Source: JBCCGR01 sp039029195 (GTDB lineage: Bacteria > Pseudomonadota > Alphaproteobacteria > Rhizobiales > Rhizobiaceae). From it: 64,000 bases of DNA. The notes under the pieces were generated by a model, which was given only the letters and a program-made list of their open reading frames with translations, did not search any database and had not been told where the DNA came from. Position numbers and translations under genes: made by a program. The number at the start of each line of letters is the position of its first letter. Within the stretch, counting starts at the first letter, position 1. The DNA lies in contig JBCCGR010000011.1 in the NCBI GenBank assembly GCA_039029195.1, positions 53,368 to 117,367 of the forward strand, in the 5' to 3' direction. Below, one piece after another: positions 26,751-35,355 of this stretch.

Positions 26751-27353
26751 ATGGATGTCCGTCTGGCAGCCCTGGTTTCGGCAATCGCAATTGCGCTGAC
26801 CGCTGGTCCGGCAGTGGCAAAAAAGAAAACGCGTGACGTCAATATTCAGACAGTCACCAAATTTTATGCAATCTCCGGTGAAACGCCCGCTGAACTTGCC
26901 AAATCAATGCGCCGTTATGGGCCCTATTCCAGTGCCCATGGCCGACGGGTGTTTGCGACCACCAACCGGGTTCTCAGGTGGAACATCGATCATGCGTACG
27001 AAAACGGTATCTGCCGGGTAAAACGCGCCACAATTGATCTGAAGATCACCTACAACATGCCTAAATTGCGCGACGGCATCAGAATGCGGCGATCCGTGCG
27101 CAACACTTGGAGACAAATGTATCGGCTTCTGGATCGACACGAAAAGGTTCATGGCGCCAACTATCGCAGGCTGGCGCGCGACAGTTACAAGGCTCTTAAG
27201 TCGCTGAAATCAGAAAAGAGTTGTCGCGTGCTGCACCGCAAGGGCAATGCGCTTGTTTTAGCGCTTGCGCGGGAAGATGTGGAGCGTAACGCCAGATTTG
27301 AACGCAGCGACACGCGAAACTATCGCCGCATGGACCGTCTCATCAAGCGTTGA
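26751..27353 (+). CDS. DUF922-family secreted protein, tandem paralogue
   Basis: 200 residues with a cleavable signal (LVSAIAIALTAGPAVA, cut before KKK) in place of the lipobox of its upstream paralogue. The same layout follows: VTKFYAISGETPAELAKSMRRYG, the segment NRVLRWNIDHAYENGICRVKRA, and H-E-x-x-H in LLDRHEKVHGANYRRLA (about residues 124-140). Sequence identity to the neighbour is low apart from these landmarks, so the duplication is old or the genes were joined by selection. The 12-base spacing suggests co-transcription. Convergent with the ferredoxin gene. Confidence 0.83.
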   Translation: MDVRLAALVSAIAIALTAGPAVAKKKTRDVNIQTVTKFYAISGETPAELAKSMRRYGPYSSAHGRRVFATTNRVLRWNIDHAYENGICRVKRATIDLKITYNMPKLRDGIRMRRSVRNTWRQMYRLLDRHEKVHGANYRRLARDSYKALKSLKSEKSCRVLHRKGNALVLALAREDVERNARFERSDTRNYRRMDRLIKR

Positions 27354-27365
27354 AAAGCTCTGAAC

Positions 27366-27686
27366 TCAGGCCTGGCGCTCGGGAACGCGGACCACAAGGC
27401 CGTCGAGCTCGTCGGAAACCTTGATTTGGCATGAGAGGCGCGACCCCTCACCCACTTCATAGGCGAAGTCCAGCATGTCTTCTTCCATGGCTTCAGCAGA
27501 ACCTGCTTTTTCCATCCATGCGGCGTCCACATAGACATGGCAGGTTGCGCAGGCACAGGCCCCGCCACACTCGGCCTCGATGCCGGGAATGGCGTTTTTG
27601 ATGGCGTTTTCCATAACGGTTGAGCCATTCTCCGCCTCAACCACATGTTCTTTGCCATCGAAATCTATGTACGTGATTTTCGCCAT
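27366..27686 (-). CDS. Adrenodoxin-type 2Fe-2S ferredoxin
   Basis: Electron carrier of the cytoplasm, 106 residues from ATG 27686 (MAKITYIDFDG); a longer frame adds nine unsupported residues. Cluster Cys appear as CGGACACATC, with ligand spacing C-x5-C-x2-C, and the fourth in RLSCQIKV. The overall pattern (EAENGSTVMENAI at the front, DELDGLVVRVPE at the end) matches the adrenodoxin/Isc-Fdx group that supports P450s or Fe-S assembly. No partner oxidoreductase is adjacent. Confidence 0.93.
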   Translation of the reverse strand: MAKITYIDFDGKEHVVEAENGSTVMENAIKNAIPGIEAECGGACACATCHVYVDAAWMEKAGSAEAMEEDMLDFAYEVGEGSRLSCQIKVSDELDGLVVRVPERQA

Positions 27687-27863
27687 GACGTGCGCAAGCC
27701 TAGTTTGGAACAATTGTCATGTTCGGGATTTAGCGGCTGACTGCACTAAGTCAATAGACTTGACCCCGCAAAACCTGCGGAAAAACAGGCTGTTCAAACC
27801 AACTCAACAATTTCTGATACCGCGTGAAACTGCGATGGCAGCTTATTGCCAGCTGCAGCGCGA

Positions 27864-28199
27864 TCAGTTGATCAGATCACCGATATAAATCGCGGCCTCG
27901 TCCATGGCGCCTTCAAGCCGTGCAAGCTCGGAGCGGCTGGGAATACGGCCTTCGATCGCTTCTGCAGCACTCGCCACCTGCCAGGCACCAAGTCCACGGG
28001 CAGAACCCTTTATCGTGTGGGCCATCATCTTGCATTCAGACTGTGATTTTGCCTCGCGCAACCGTCGCAGGTGCTGCCGCGACTGGTTCACGAAAAGGGA
28101 AAGCACTTCCCGTTCGAGTTCGCGGTCGCCCATTGTTTGCCGTGCCAGGTGAACCAGATCGACCGGACGATCATTTTCCTGCTGCTTTAGTGCCTGCAT
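27864..28199 (-). CDS. Histidine phosphotransfer (Hpt) domain protein
   Basis: Free-standing phosphorelay module, 111 residues, all-alpha Hpt fold. The phospho-accepting His is in MMAHTIKGSARGLGAWQVA (about residue 61), preceded by the helix EREVLSLFVNQSRQHLRRL. The ATG at 28199 has AAGGGG at a fitting distance. Sequence is unlike ChpT, which is a larger dimeric protein. A TTAA-N7-TTAAC site that reads towards this gene lies about 200 bases upstream, so control by CtrA is possible. The kinase or regulator partner is not known. Confidence 0.88.
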   Translation of the reverse strand: MQALKQQENDRPVDLVHLARQTMGDRELEREVLSLFVNQSRQHLRRLREAKSQSECKMMAHTIKGSARGLGAWQVASAAEAIEGRIPSRSELARLEGAMDEAAIYIGDLIN

Positions 28200-28325
28200 C
28201 AATTTAACCCCTTCTTATTTGACAACCTGCTTCTTGGTCAGGCTTGCCACGCCAACAACAAGCTTAAGCGTAGAGAAGGTTCCAAGTGGTTAACGCGTCT
28301 GCCGCGGACCAAATTTGGTTAGCGA

Positions 28326-28341
28326 AACTTCAATTGAAGTT
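28326..28341. promoter_or_regulatory. Perfect 16-base palindrome, possible operator
   Basis: AACTTCAATTGAAGTT is fully self-complementary and lies about 130 bases upstream of the Hpt gene and 440 upstream of the GPR-like gene. The binding protein is unknown. It could be a dimeric-regulator site; chance occurrence cannot be excluded. Confidence 0.35.
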
Positions 28342-28395
28342 GGTTGATGCCTTTGCAGCAAATTTTCTCCGCAGAATCCCGGATTTCTTGCAGCG

Positions 28396-28410
28396 TTAAC
28401 CGCGTTTTAA
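28396..28410 (-). promoter_or_regulatory. CtrA-type binding site
   Basis: On the minus strand TTAA-AACGCGG-TTAAC matches the full CtrA consensus TTAA-N7-TTAAC; on the plus strand it reads TTAA-N7-TTAA. It lies between the Hpt gene (about 200 bases away) and the GPR-like gene (about 370 bases away). CtrA is the end point of the CckA phosphorelay, and cckA is in this window. Binding is inferred from sequence only. Confidence 0.55.
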
Positions 28411-28781
28411 GATTCTTGGCACTGATTGCGATTCCCTGTTTTCTTAACAAAGTATGAAGACTACGATGCCGTCGCGGCGGGATTTGAGGAATTGTGCAGG
28501 ATAATCAGGCACTTTTTCAAAGATTTCGGCGTCTGGATGCATCATGGCCAGCACAACAGGCCGAACAGTCAAACGGGAACGCACATTTTCACGCAATATT
28601 TGTGAATTGTTTTCCATTTGCCCGATTTTGCCCTCAATTCCTGAGGCAAGCCATAATGTTTCCACAACTGAAAGGTCATGACCTGTAGGGCAATGACCAA
28701 CACATGGTGTGCCGCCCACCTGCGGGAAGGTTGGGTCCGGCAAACCGACCTGAGTAAGATGAGTAGGGCGAGGTCCCAAAG

Positions 28782-31700
28782 ATGGCCAAAACTGCGAAAC
28801 AGAGCAAAGATCAGGCTGAACAGGCACTGGAAGCGGTCGAAGAAGCTCTGAAGATTGATTTCGCTGAGCACAGCGACGCCACGGCAGATGCCGGGTCGTC
28901 CGCTGATGACTTTGAGGCAAAACTCGCCAAAGCGGCTTCGGACCTCACAGAAGAGACCGGCGGTTCGAAAAGTACGTCGTCTGCAAAGCGGGACGATGCG
29001 ACAGCAAAGGCCGCAAGCGCTGCGCCTGCAGTCGCAGCAACCGCCGCGGCGGTCGCTCCTGCAAAGCCCGAAACCAAAGAAACGCCAGCCGCGCGAGCAA
29101 AGGTTGTTGCGCCAAAATCCCGTCCGGCCAACGATCGCAATCGTTCCGGTGCCTCCCGCTTTGCCTACCATATGCAGTTGAAGCCATCGTCGAGCGGTGT
29201 GCTCATCGCCACGCTGTTCACCATCATCTGGCTGATTGCCGGCGGCTGGGCCGGTTACAAACTGTTCGGCGAACAGGTGTTCGACCTCAACGCCTGGACC
29301 AACATCATCCAGACTCCGAGCCTGATCTATCTGACTGCCAGCCTGATTGTGCCAATTCTGTTGATCTGGGCATTCGCGATCCTCACACGCCGAGCGCAGG
29401 AAATGCGCATTGCCGCGCGCTCCATGACAGAGGCCGCCTACCGCCTCATTGAACCAGAAGTCTCCGGAGAAGAAAGTGTCCGCTCCGTCGGTCAGGCGGT
29501 CCGCCGCGAGGTGGAGGCCATGAACACAGGCATTCAGGCCGCGGTTGACCGCGCGGGCAAGCTGGAGGCGCTGGTCGCCAGCGAAGTCAGCCAGCTTGAG
29601 CGCTCCTACAATGAAAACGAAGTCAAAATGCGCGGTCTCGTGGAAGAACTTTCCAGCGAACGCGACGCCATCGTCACCCATTCCGAGAGGGTTCGCTCTT
29701 CGATTTCCGGCGCACACGAAAGCCTGAAAGAGGACCTCGATCAAACAGCGGCACAGATTGCACAGCGGGTCGACGAAGCGTCCAAGCAGCTCAACATGTC
29801 GATTTCGGAGCGTGGTGACGAAATCTCCGCCTCTCTCGGCTTCGCCAGTGAAAATCTTGTTTCGCTGTTGAGCACGAAAACCGACGAGTTTTCTGAACGC
29901 TTCTCCATGTCCACTGGCCAGCTCATCGAACAGCTTGGTGAGATGAGCAGCTCGGCCAATGATTCCTTCGCCTTGCAGGCATCTGAACTCACAGATCGCA
30001 TCAACCAGCTTGGTCAGGATCTCAAAACCGGGGTCGAAGGTCACCTCTCCTCAATTGATGAAAGCCTTACGGTTCGTGGCAACGCACTTGTCGATGCGTT
30101 GGGCCAAAGAAGCGAAGAGCTTGCCAGCACCATTGAGGACAAAACCCGCTTCATAGATGAAACCCTCGGCGAAAAGCTATCTGGCTTTGGCGTTTCACTC
30201 ACCAGCAAATTCGACAGTGTTGTGGGTCAGTTGAACGATCGCGCGAACAATCTTGAGCAAAATGCTGAAAAGATTGACGTTGCGATGGAAAATCGCGCAC
30301 GCCAGATCAACGAAGCACTGGTTGATCGCACACGTGAAATTGCCGGTGCGTTCAGTGAAGGTCAGACCTTCATTCAGACCAACCTGGAAGCGCAGCTGGC
30401 TGAAACCCGCGAAACGATGGACTCCAAGGCCGTCGAATTGAGCGACACGATTTCGGCCCGCATCACCGAGATTAATGAAACGCTTGGAAGCAAGCTGGAT
30501 GAGACCGCCAACACGCTGGACGGTCGAACTTCAGCCATTGCATCAACGCTCGATGAAAAAACCGCTGCAATCGACGCGACCCTGCGCGACCGCAGCGATA
30601 CAGTTGCGAACATTCTGCAGGAGCGCTCCAGCGCGATGGTCAACGATCTTGATCAGCGCAGCACGCAGATCACCTCCATGCTTTCGGATCGCACTGATTC
30701 GATCCTCACAGCACTTGATGAACGCGGCACAGCGGTTGCGACCAACCTGTCGGAACAGGCAGGAACCCTGGTGTCCTCTCTGGATGAGCGCACGGATTCC
30801 ATTCGTTCGCTGCTGGATGAGCGCACAAATTCTATTCAGACGCTTCTGTCTGATCGCACAGGCACCATCGTCACCGCACTCGACAAGAGCCGTGATGAAC
30901 TGACCGACAAGCTGACCCAGGCGGCAGGCTCCATCCTGTCCAGCATGGACGACAAAACAAATGCAGTCTCGCTGACGCTGGCTGAAAAGGCCGGAGCCGT
31001 GGTCGAAGAACTGAGTGAAAAGACAAGTGCCGCAAGTGCAGCCATCGGCCAGCAGGCCGGAAGCCTGATTTCCGCGCTCGACAAGTCAAGCTCCGACATC
31101 GCCAGGCACATCGACGAACATCAGGCAACCACGCTGCAATCGCTTGAAGAGACAGCCAAAACCACATCCGCAGCAATCGGATTGCAGGCAGAGACCCTGC
31201 TTGCCGACCTGGATGACCGTGGAACCACCATTTCCAACCGTCTTGCCGAACACACTGGCTCAACCATTTCCGCACTGGACGAGCGCACCGATGCGCTTGG
31301 TACGCTGCTGAGCGACCGCAGCTCCGCGATTCTTTCCGCTCTTGATGAACGAGGCCAGTCTGTCACCAAATCGATTGCCGAACAGGTTGGTTCAGTCGCC
31401 AAAACACTTGACGATCAGACCTCCGCACTTTCTGCACAATTGAGCGAGCAGACGACCGCCCTCACCGGCCATCTGAATGAGCAGACACGCAGCGCCGTTG
31501 AATTGCTTGAGGAGCGCTCGAGCTCGGTTGGCTCTCTGATCGGCCAAAAGGTCGGCGAAGCGGCGCAATTGCTTGATGAAAAAACCGCCTCTGCCGGTGC
31601 CCTTTTCAGTGAGCGCGCGGCAAGTGCGGCAGAAATTCTCGATCAGCGCACGAGCGCTATTGGGTCCATGCTCGAAGACCGGACCAATGTGATTGTGAGT

Positions 31701-34508
31701 GCACTGGATCAGCGCAATGAAGCGATCAATTCCGGCTTTGAAGAGAAAGCCAACTCGATCATCAACAAGATCGACAACCGTACCGAAGACATTAAAACAA
31801 TCCTCGATGAAAAATCGAGCGCGCTTGTTTCCACGCTGGTGGAGCGGACCGACGATTGGGGCTCGGTGTTCGACGAGCGCTCCAACCGCCTGATCGGTGC
31901 CGTTGACGAGCGTGCCGATGCGCTCGGCCAGACCATCGAAAAGGGTGTTGGCCGCATTGGAGAAGCCCTGACCGAAAAAGCGAGCGATCTCGCGAAAACG
32001 CTGTCTGATAATGTTTCAGGCATCACAAGTGTGATGACCGATGAGGCGGAGCGGGCTCAGGATATTCTGGTGACATCCGTTGGCCAGATGGAAGAGCGGG
32101 TTCAGTCCACCCTTGCAAATGCCGAGCATGCTCTTGCCACCCGTACAGAAAATGTGACCACAACGCTGGCTGACCGCACAGCTGAACTCAACACAACGCT
32201 TGCTGCACGCACGCAGGAACTGGGTTCTCTTCTTAAAAATGAAGCAATGCCGATTGCCGACAAGTTCGACGAGCACGGAAAAGAGGTCGCCGCAGCACTG
32301 GCGCAGTCAAGCGAACGCATTGCGGCCGATCTCGCGGCTTCCACTGAAAACACCATCGCCTCTATCGCGGACAAGGCAGGTTCTGCCGGCGAAAGCCTGC
32401 TTGCATCTGCACAGCGCTCCATCGCATCGCTGGAAGAAACCGCAGACAAGGCGACGTCTGAACTTGCTGATGTTGCTGAAAACACCGCGAACCGCCTAAC
32501 TGGCCTTGCACAATCCGTGGGCAAGGGCGTTGGTGAACAGGTGACTGAATCGACACAGCGCCTCAACACGGTAGCGGAAGCCGTTGCGGCAAGTGTTGGC
32601 CAGAAGGTCCAGGAATCAACACGCGCTTTGACCGAAGTTGCAGCTCAGGCCGGTGCACAGGTGAATGAGCAGGTGGAGCAATCCTCTGCGGCCATGTTGT
32701 CTTCTGCACAGCGCACGCAGGAAGCCCTGCTTTCGGCCACACAGCAAACCGAGCAAGCACTGCAACAGCGTCAGGACGAACTGGCAAACCGCGGCAAGGA
32801 ACTTGCGGACGGGCTGTCAGAAACCTCTCGGGTTGTGACAAGTGCAATTCAGGATCAGGTTTTGACATTGGCCGCCACCGGAGAAGAACTCTCCGCCCGC
32901 GTGGCCGAAACCAGCCAGAGTGTTTCCGACCGCATCCGGTCGGAAGGCGCGGGTGTTGCAAATCTGATCAGCGGCAAAGCGCATGAATCGGTGGAAGCTC
33001 TTGGCGAAACCAATCAGCGCATGCGCAGCGAAATTGGCGATCTACTGACACGTTTGGCCCAGACCAACGAAGTACTCGGTGGCCTGATCCACAATGCAGG
33101 AGCCAATCTTGGCGGACTGCAGCAGTCACTCTCCGAAAATGCGGAGAACTTCCAGGCCGCTGTCTCCAAAGCCGCTCAGGATGTGCAGGTTTCAAGCCGC
33201 ATGATCGAAGGCAATTTCGAGAAATTCAAAGGCATCTCAGGCGATGTGCTTGGCGAAGTTTCGAATATCTCCAGCCGGTTCGATGAACAGGGCCGCACCC
33301 TGCTTCAGGTTTCCAGCTTGCTTGATGAAACGCAGAACAAGATGAGCGGCAGCCTTGAGGAACGCAGCGAAGCGATCCAACGTCTCACAGATGGCCTAGT
33401 GGTGAAATCACGGGATATGGAGACGCTGATGCGTTCGTTCACGGGCGTGATTTCAGATGCTGTGTCGGCGGCAGAAGACCGCGCAAAAACCATCGGTTCG
33501 GGTCTTGCTGGACAGTTGGAAGCGACAGCCAGAGAAGCTACTGAACGGTTCTCGGCAGCCACGGAAGAAATGCGCGGCACGGCGCAGAATCTTCAGCGGG
33601 ACCTGGCCGACACAAGATCGGAGATCAAGAAAGGCGTGGTTGATCTTCCGGAAGAGGCGAAGGAATCAACCGCCGCCATGCGCCGCGTGGTGACCGACCA
33701 GATTCAGGCGTTGAAGGATCTCTCCGACATCGTTGCAAAATCAGGACAATCGGAAGATGCAGGTGTAGCGGCACCCGCCATTGGCGCAGAAGCCGTTGCT
33801 GCGATTGCATCGCCGCAACCAGCGCCGGCGGCACCGACCACTTCGTTTGCGCCTCCACCACCGTCACCTCCTCCGGCGGCGCCACCACGGGCGACAACGC
33901 CTCCACCTGCCGCTCCTGTTGCGCCAGCCGCACCCAGTCGGGCTGCACCGACCAACGGTTTGCGTGGCCCGCTCGATTTTGACCGTGGTTCCTCCGCACC
34001 GGCACCCTCCGCTCCACAACCGCCTGCCGGTGGGCAGCAAAGCGGCTGGGTGAGTGACCTACTCCAGAGAGCGTCGAAAGACGAACCTGCGGCTCCACCG
34101 CAGCCTCCGGCGCCGACACCAGCTCCCGCCGCCGCACCGGCTGGATCAGGCCGATCCACGCAGCACATGATTGAATCGCTCAATTCGCTGGCTGTGGACA
34201 TCGCCAAGGCCATTGACCATCAAGCCGCAGTAGAACTGTGGTCACGCTACCAGCGTGGTGAGCGCGATGTGTTCACGCGCCGACTCTACACGCTGAAAGG
34301 TCAGCAGACCTTCGATGAAATTTCGTCGAAATATCGCAGCGAGCTTGAGTTCAGAAACGCGGTTGATCGCTACATTGCGGACTTTGAGCGTCTGATTGCC
34401 GATGTTTCCAAGAACGACCGGGACAATATCGTCACCCAATCTTATCTGACGTCCGACACAGGCAAGGTCTACACCATGCTTGCACACGCAGCCGGCCGAT
34501 TTGGGTAG
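28782..34508 (+). CDS. Giant membrane-anchored helical-repeat protein, growth pole ring (GPR/RgsE) type
   Basis: 1908 residues. Layout: acidic/Ala-rich disordered N-terminus (1-135), two helices (about 138-162 and 180-202), a linker, then a very long helical domain of 11-residue repeats (302-1335), further coiled coil to about 1640, a Pro/Ala-rich linker (about 1670-1790) and a compact C-terminal domain (about 1795-1908; SLNSLAVDIAKAIDHQAAVE, ELWSRYQRGERDVFTRRLY). This architecture matches GPR of Agrobacterium (about 2100 residues) and RgsE of Sinorhizobium, which form a ring at the growing pole and are needed for polar growth and shape. The assignment is by architecture, length and order-level distribution. 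No frameshift seen. Confidence 0.85.
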   Translation: MAKTAKQSKDQAEQALEAVEEALKIDFAEHSDATADAGSSADDFEAKLAKAASDLTEETGGSKSTSSAKRDDATAKAASAAPAVAATAAAVAPAKPETKETPAARAKVVAPKSRPANDRNRSGASRFAYHMQLKPSSSGVLIATLFTIIWLIAGGWAGYKLFGEQVFDLNAWTNIIQTPSLIYLTASLIVPILLIWAFAILTRRAQEMRIAARSMTEAAYRLIEPEVSGEESVRSVGQAVRREVEAMNTGIQAAVDRAGKLEALVASEVSQLERSYNENEVKMRGLVEELSSERDAIVTHSERVRSSISGAHESLKEDLDQTAAQIAQRVDEASKQLNMSISERGDEISASLGFASENLVSLLSTKTDEFSERFSMSTGQLIEQLGEMSSSANDSFALQASELTDRINQLGQDLKTGVEGHLSSIDESLTVRGNALVDALGQRSEELASTIEDKTRFIDETLGEKLSGFGVSLTSKFDSVVGQLNDRANNLEQNAEKIDVAMENRARQINEALVDRTREIAGAFSEGQTFIQTNLEAQLAETRETMDSKAVELSDTISARITEINETLGSKLDETANTLDGRTSAIASTLDEKTAAIDATLRDRSDTVANILQERSSAMVNDLDQRSTQITSMLSDRTDSILTALDERGTAVATNLSEQAGTLVSSLDERTDSIRSLLDERTNSIQTLLSDRTGTIVTALDKSRDELTDKLTQAAGSILSSMDDKTNAVSLTLAEKAGAVVEELSEKTSAASAAIGQQAGSLISALDKSSSDIARHIDEHQATTLQSLEETAKTTSAAIGLQAETLLADLDDRGTTISNRLAEHTGSTISALDERTDALGTLLSDRSSAILSALDERGQSVTKSIAEQVGSVAKTLDDQTSALSAQLSEQTTALTGHLNEQTRSAVELLEERSSSVGSLIGQKVGEAAQLLDEKTASAGALFSERAASAAEILDQRTSAIGSMLEDRTNVIVSALDQRNEAINSGFEEKANSIINKIDNRTEDIKTILDEKSSALVSTLVERTDDWGSVFDERSNRLIGAVDERADALGQTIEKGVGRIGEALTEKASDLAKTLSDNVSGITSVMTDEAERAQDILVTSVGQMEERVQSTLANAEHALATRTENVTTTLADRTAELNTTLAARTQELGSLLKNEAMPIADKFDEHGKEVAAALAQSSERIAADLAASTENTIASIADKAGSAGESLLASAQRSIASLEETADKATSELADVAENTANRLTGLAQSVGKGVGEQVTESTQRLNTVAEAVAASVGQKVQESTRALTEVAAQAGAQVNEQVEQSSAAMLSSAQRTQEALLSATQQTEQALQQRQDELANRGKELADGLSETSRVVTSAIQDQVLTLAATGEELSARVAETSQSVSDRIRSEGAGVANLISGKAHESVEALGETNQRMRSEIGDLLTRLAQTNEVLGGLIHNAGANLGGLQQSLSENAENFQAAVSKAAQDVQVSSRMIEGNFEKFKGISGDVLGEVSNISSRFDEQGRTLLQVSSLLDETQNKMSGSLEERSEAIQRLTDGLVVKSRDMETLMRSFTGVISDAVSAAEDRAKTIGSGLAGQLEATAREATERFSAATEEMRGTAQNLQRDLADTRSEIKKGVVDLPEEAKESTAAMRRVVTDQIQALKDLSDIVAKSGQSEDAGVAAPAIGAEAVAAIASPQPAPAAPTTSFAPPPPSPPPAAPPRATTPPPAAPVAPAAPSRAAPTNGLRGPLDFDRGSSAPAPSAPQPPAGGQQSGWVSDLLQRASKDEPAAPPQPPAPTPAPAAAPAGSGRSTQHMIESLNSLAVDIAKAIDHQAAVELWSRYQRGERDVFTRRLYTLKGQQTFDEISSKYRSELEFRNAVDRYIADFERLIADVSKNDRDNIVTQSYLTSDTGKVYTMLAHAAGRFG
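29685..32786 (+). repeat. 94 consecutive 33-base (11-residue) coding repeats inside the GPR-like gene
   Basis: Residues 302-1335 divide without gap or insertion into 94 blocks of 11. The first is ERVRSSISGAH and the last QALQQRQDELA. Position 3 is Leu, Ile, Val, Met or Phe in all but one block (Ala); positions 4-6 are often D-E-R, as in SALDERTDSI-type units. Hendecads form long amphipathic helices, as in apolipoproteins and hendecad coiled coils. The count was made by hand from the translation. Confidence 0.85.
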
Positions 34509-34556
34509 GGTTTGGCCAAATAGTGACGTTCCGCACCAACGGGCCCACTCTGCATC

Positions 34557-34686
34557 TTCATCCTGAGCCAGTCGAAGGAGAGGATGCGAACCGTGGAAGA
34601 GCGCGACAAACAATCGGGCAATTTCATTTCGCTCGAAGGCTTACGATCGAGCCACCTCGTGGTTCGACCGGCTCACCATGAGGTGG
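34557..34686. repeat. REP-like palindromic element in the GPR/lipoprotein gap
   Basis: Two inverted, related copies flank about 80 bases. The left copy is TTCATCCTGAGCCAGTCGAA (34557-34576). The right copy is TTCGACCGGCTCACCATGAGG-type sequence (34663-34683), within a hairpin with arms CCACCTCGTGG (34652-34662) and CCATGAGGTGG (34676-34686). The core TTCGAC-N-GGCTCA-N2-ATG is the theme of dispersed palindromic repeats common in alphaproteobacterial genomes. It lies between two convergent genes and could also end transcription. Confidence 0.6.
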
Positions 34687-34711
34687 TTACAATCCCGTCA
34701 GATGCACGTCC

Positions 34712-35323
34712 TCAAACCCGGCGCAACACCCACTCAATGATCTCGCGGGTCACCTTATCGAATGCCGCGTCGAGAGCGGCAACATAATCATCATTGTCGC
34801 TGCCGCGGGTGGCCGCCGTTGCCTCAAAAATTCGGGTCCTCAGCACCCGGCCATTGCGGTCATTGAGCAGTTTAACGGTAAGTTCGACCACGGCCCGATC
34901 ACCGCCGTTGACCGCCTCAATCTGAAACCGGCGCAGGTCCATCACAAGCTGATAGTCGATCACCAAGCCATCGCCGGGTTTCGCAACCGCCCTCGCCCGC
35001 TCAGTGTTTTCAAAGGCCTGCGTAAGCTTGGCCTGCACCATCTTCGGAACCCGGTCGCTCCACTGGGCACCGGACAGGTAGGCAATCACCGATGGCGAGG
35101 GTTTGAGCAGAATCTGCTCACTATCGATGGCTTTCAGCGCGGTTGGCTCTTTGACCAGCAACTGTGCACGCGTCACACCGCGCAGAGAATCAAAGTTGCG
35201 TGGTGCCGAGATATCGTAGGTTTCCGGCGGTGGCTTGGGCGGAGAAAGGAATGCACAGGCCGACAGTGGCAGCGCAATCGAGGCTGCAACAAGCGACCGC
35301 ATTGTTGATGAAATCAACGCCAA
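34712..35323 (-). CDS. ABC-type transport auxiliary lipoprotein (PqiC/DUF330-like)
   Basis: Outer-membrane lipoprotein partner of an MCE lipid-transport system, about 203 residues. The N-terminus is a lipoprotein signal with lipobox LSAC (SLVAASIALPLSAC). The mature domain has the family features PETYDISAPRNF, AYLSGAQWSDRVPKMVQAKL and a C-terminal helix (AALDAAFDKVTREIIEWVLRRV). The frame starts at TTG 35323; an ATG at 35302 also leaves an intact signal peptide. It is the last gene of the mlaE-mlaF-mlaD-type operon, 32 bases after the MCE gene. Confidence 0.88.
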   Translation of the reverse strand: MALISSTMRSLVAASIALPLSACAFLSPPKPPPETYDISAPRNFDSLRGVTRAQLLVKEPTALKAIDSEQILLKPSPSVIAYLSGAQWSDRVPKMVQAKLTQAFENTERARAVAKPGDGLVIDYQLVMDLRRFQIEAVNGGDRAVVELTVKLLNDRNGRVLRTRIFEATAATRGSDNDDYVAALDAAFDKVTREIIEWVLRRV

Positions 35324-35355
35324 ATTCTTCCGATGATGAACCGCATCGCCGTCCG

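Larger units (their letters stand above)
28200..28781. other. Long divergent regulatory region between Hpt gene and GPR-like gene
   Basis: About 580 bases with no supportable gene. It holds a perfect 16-base palindrome and a CtrA-type site (both listed separately), several GTTAAC/TTAA elements (28289, 28396), and an AT-rich stretch near 28420-28460. The large minus-strand frame that crosses its right part is antisense to the GPR-like gene and is not taken as real. The GPR-like ATG at 28782 has GGGCGAGG shortly upstream. Confidence 0.6.

Noticed and set aside
28569..30044. 491-codon minus-strand open frame with Cys/Arg/Phe-rich translation
   Set aside because: It lies antisense to the GPR-like gene and arises from its codon bias and repeats. 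The translation has no family features and no ribosome-binding site.
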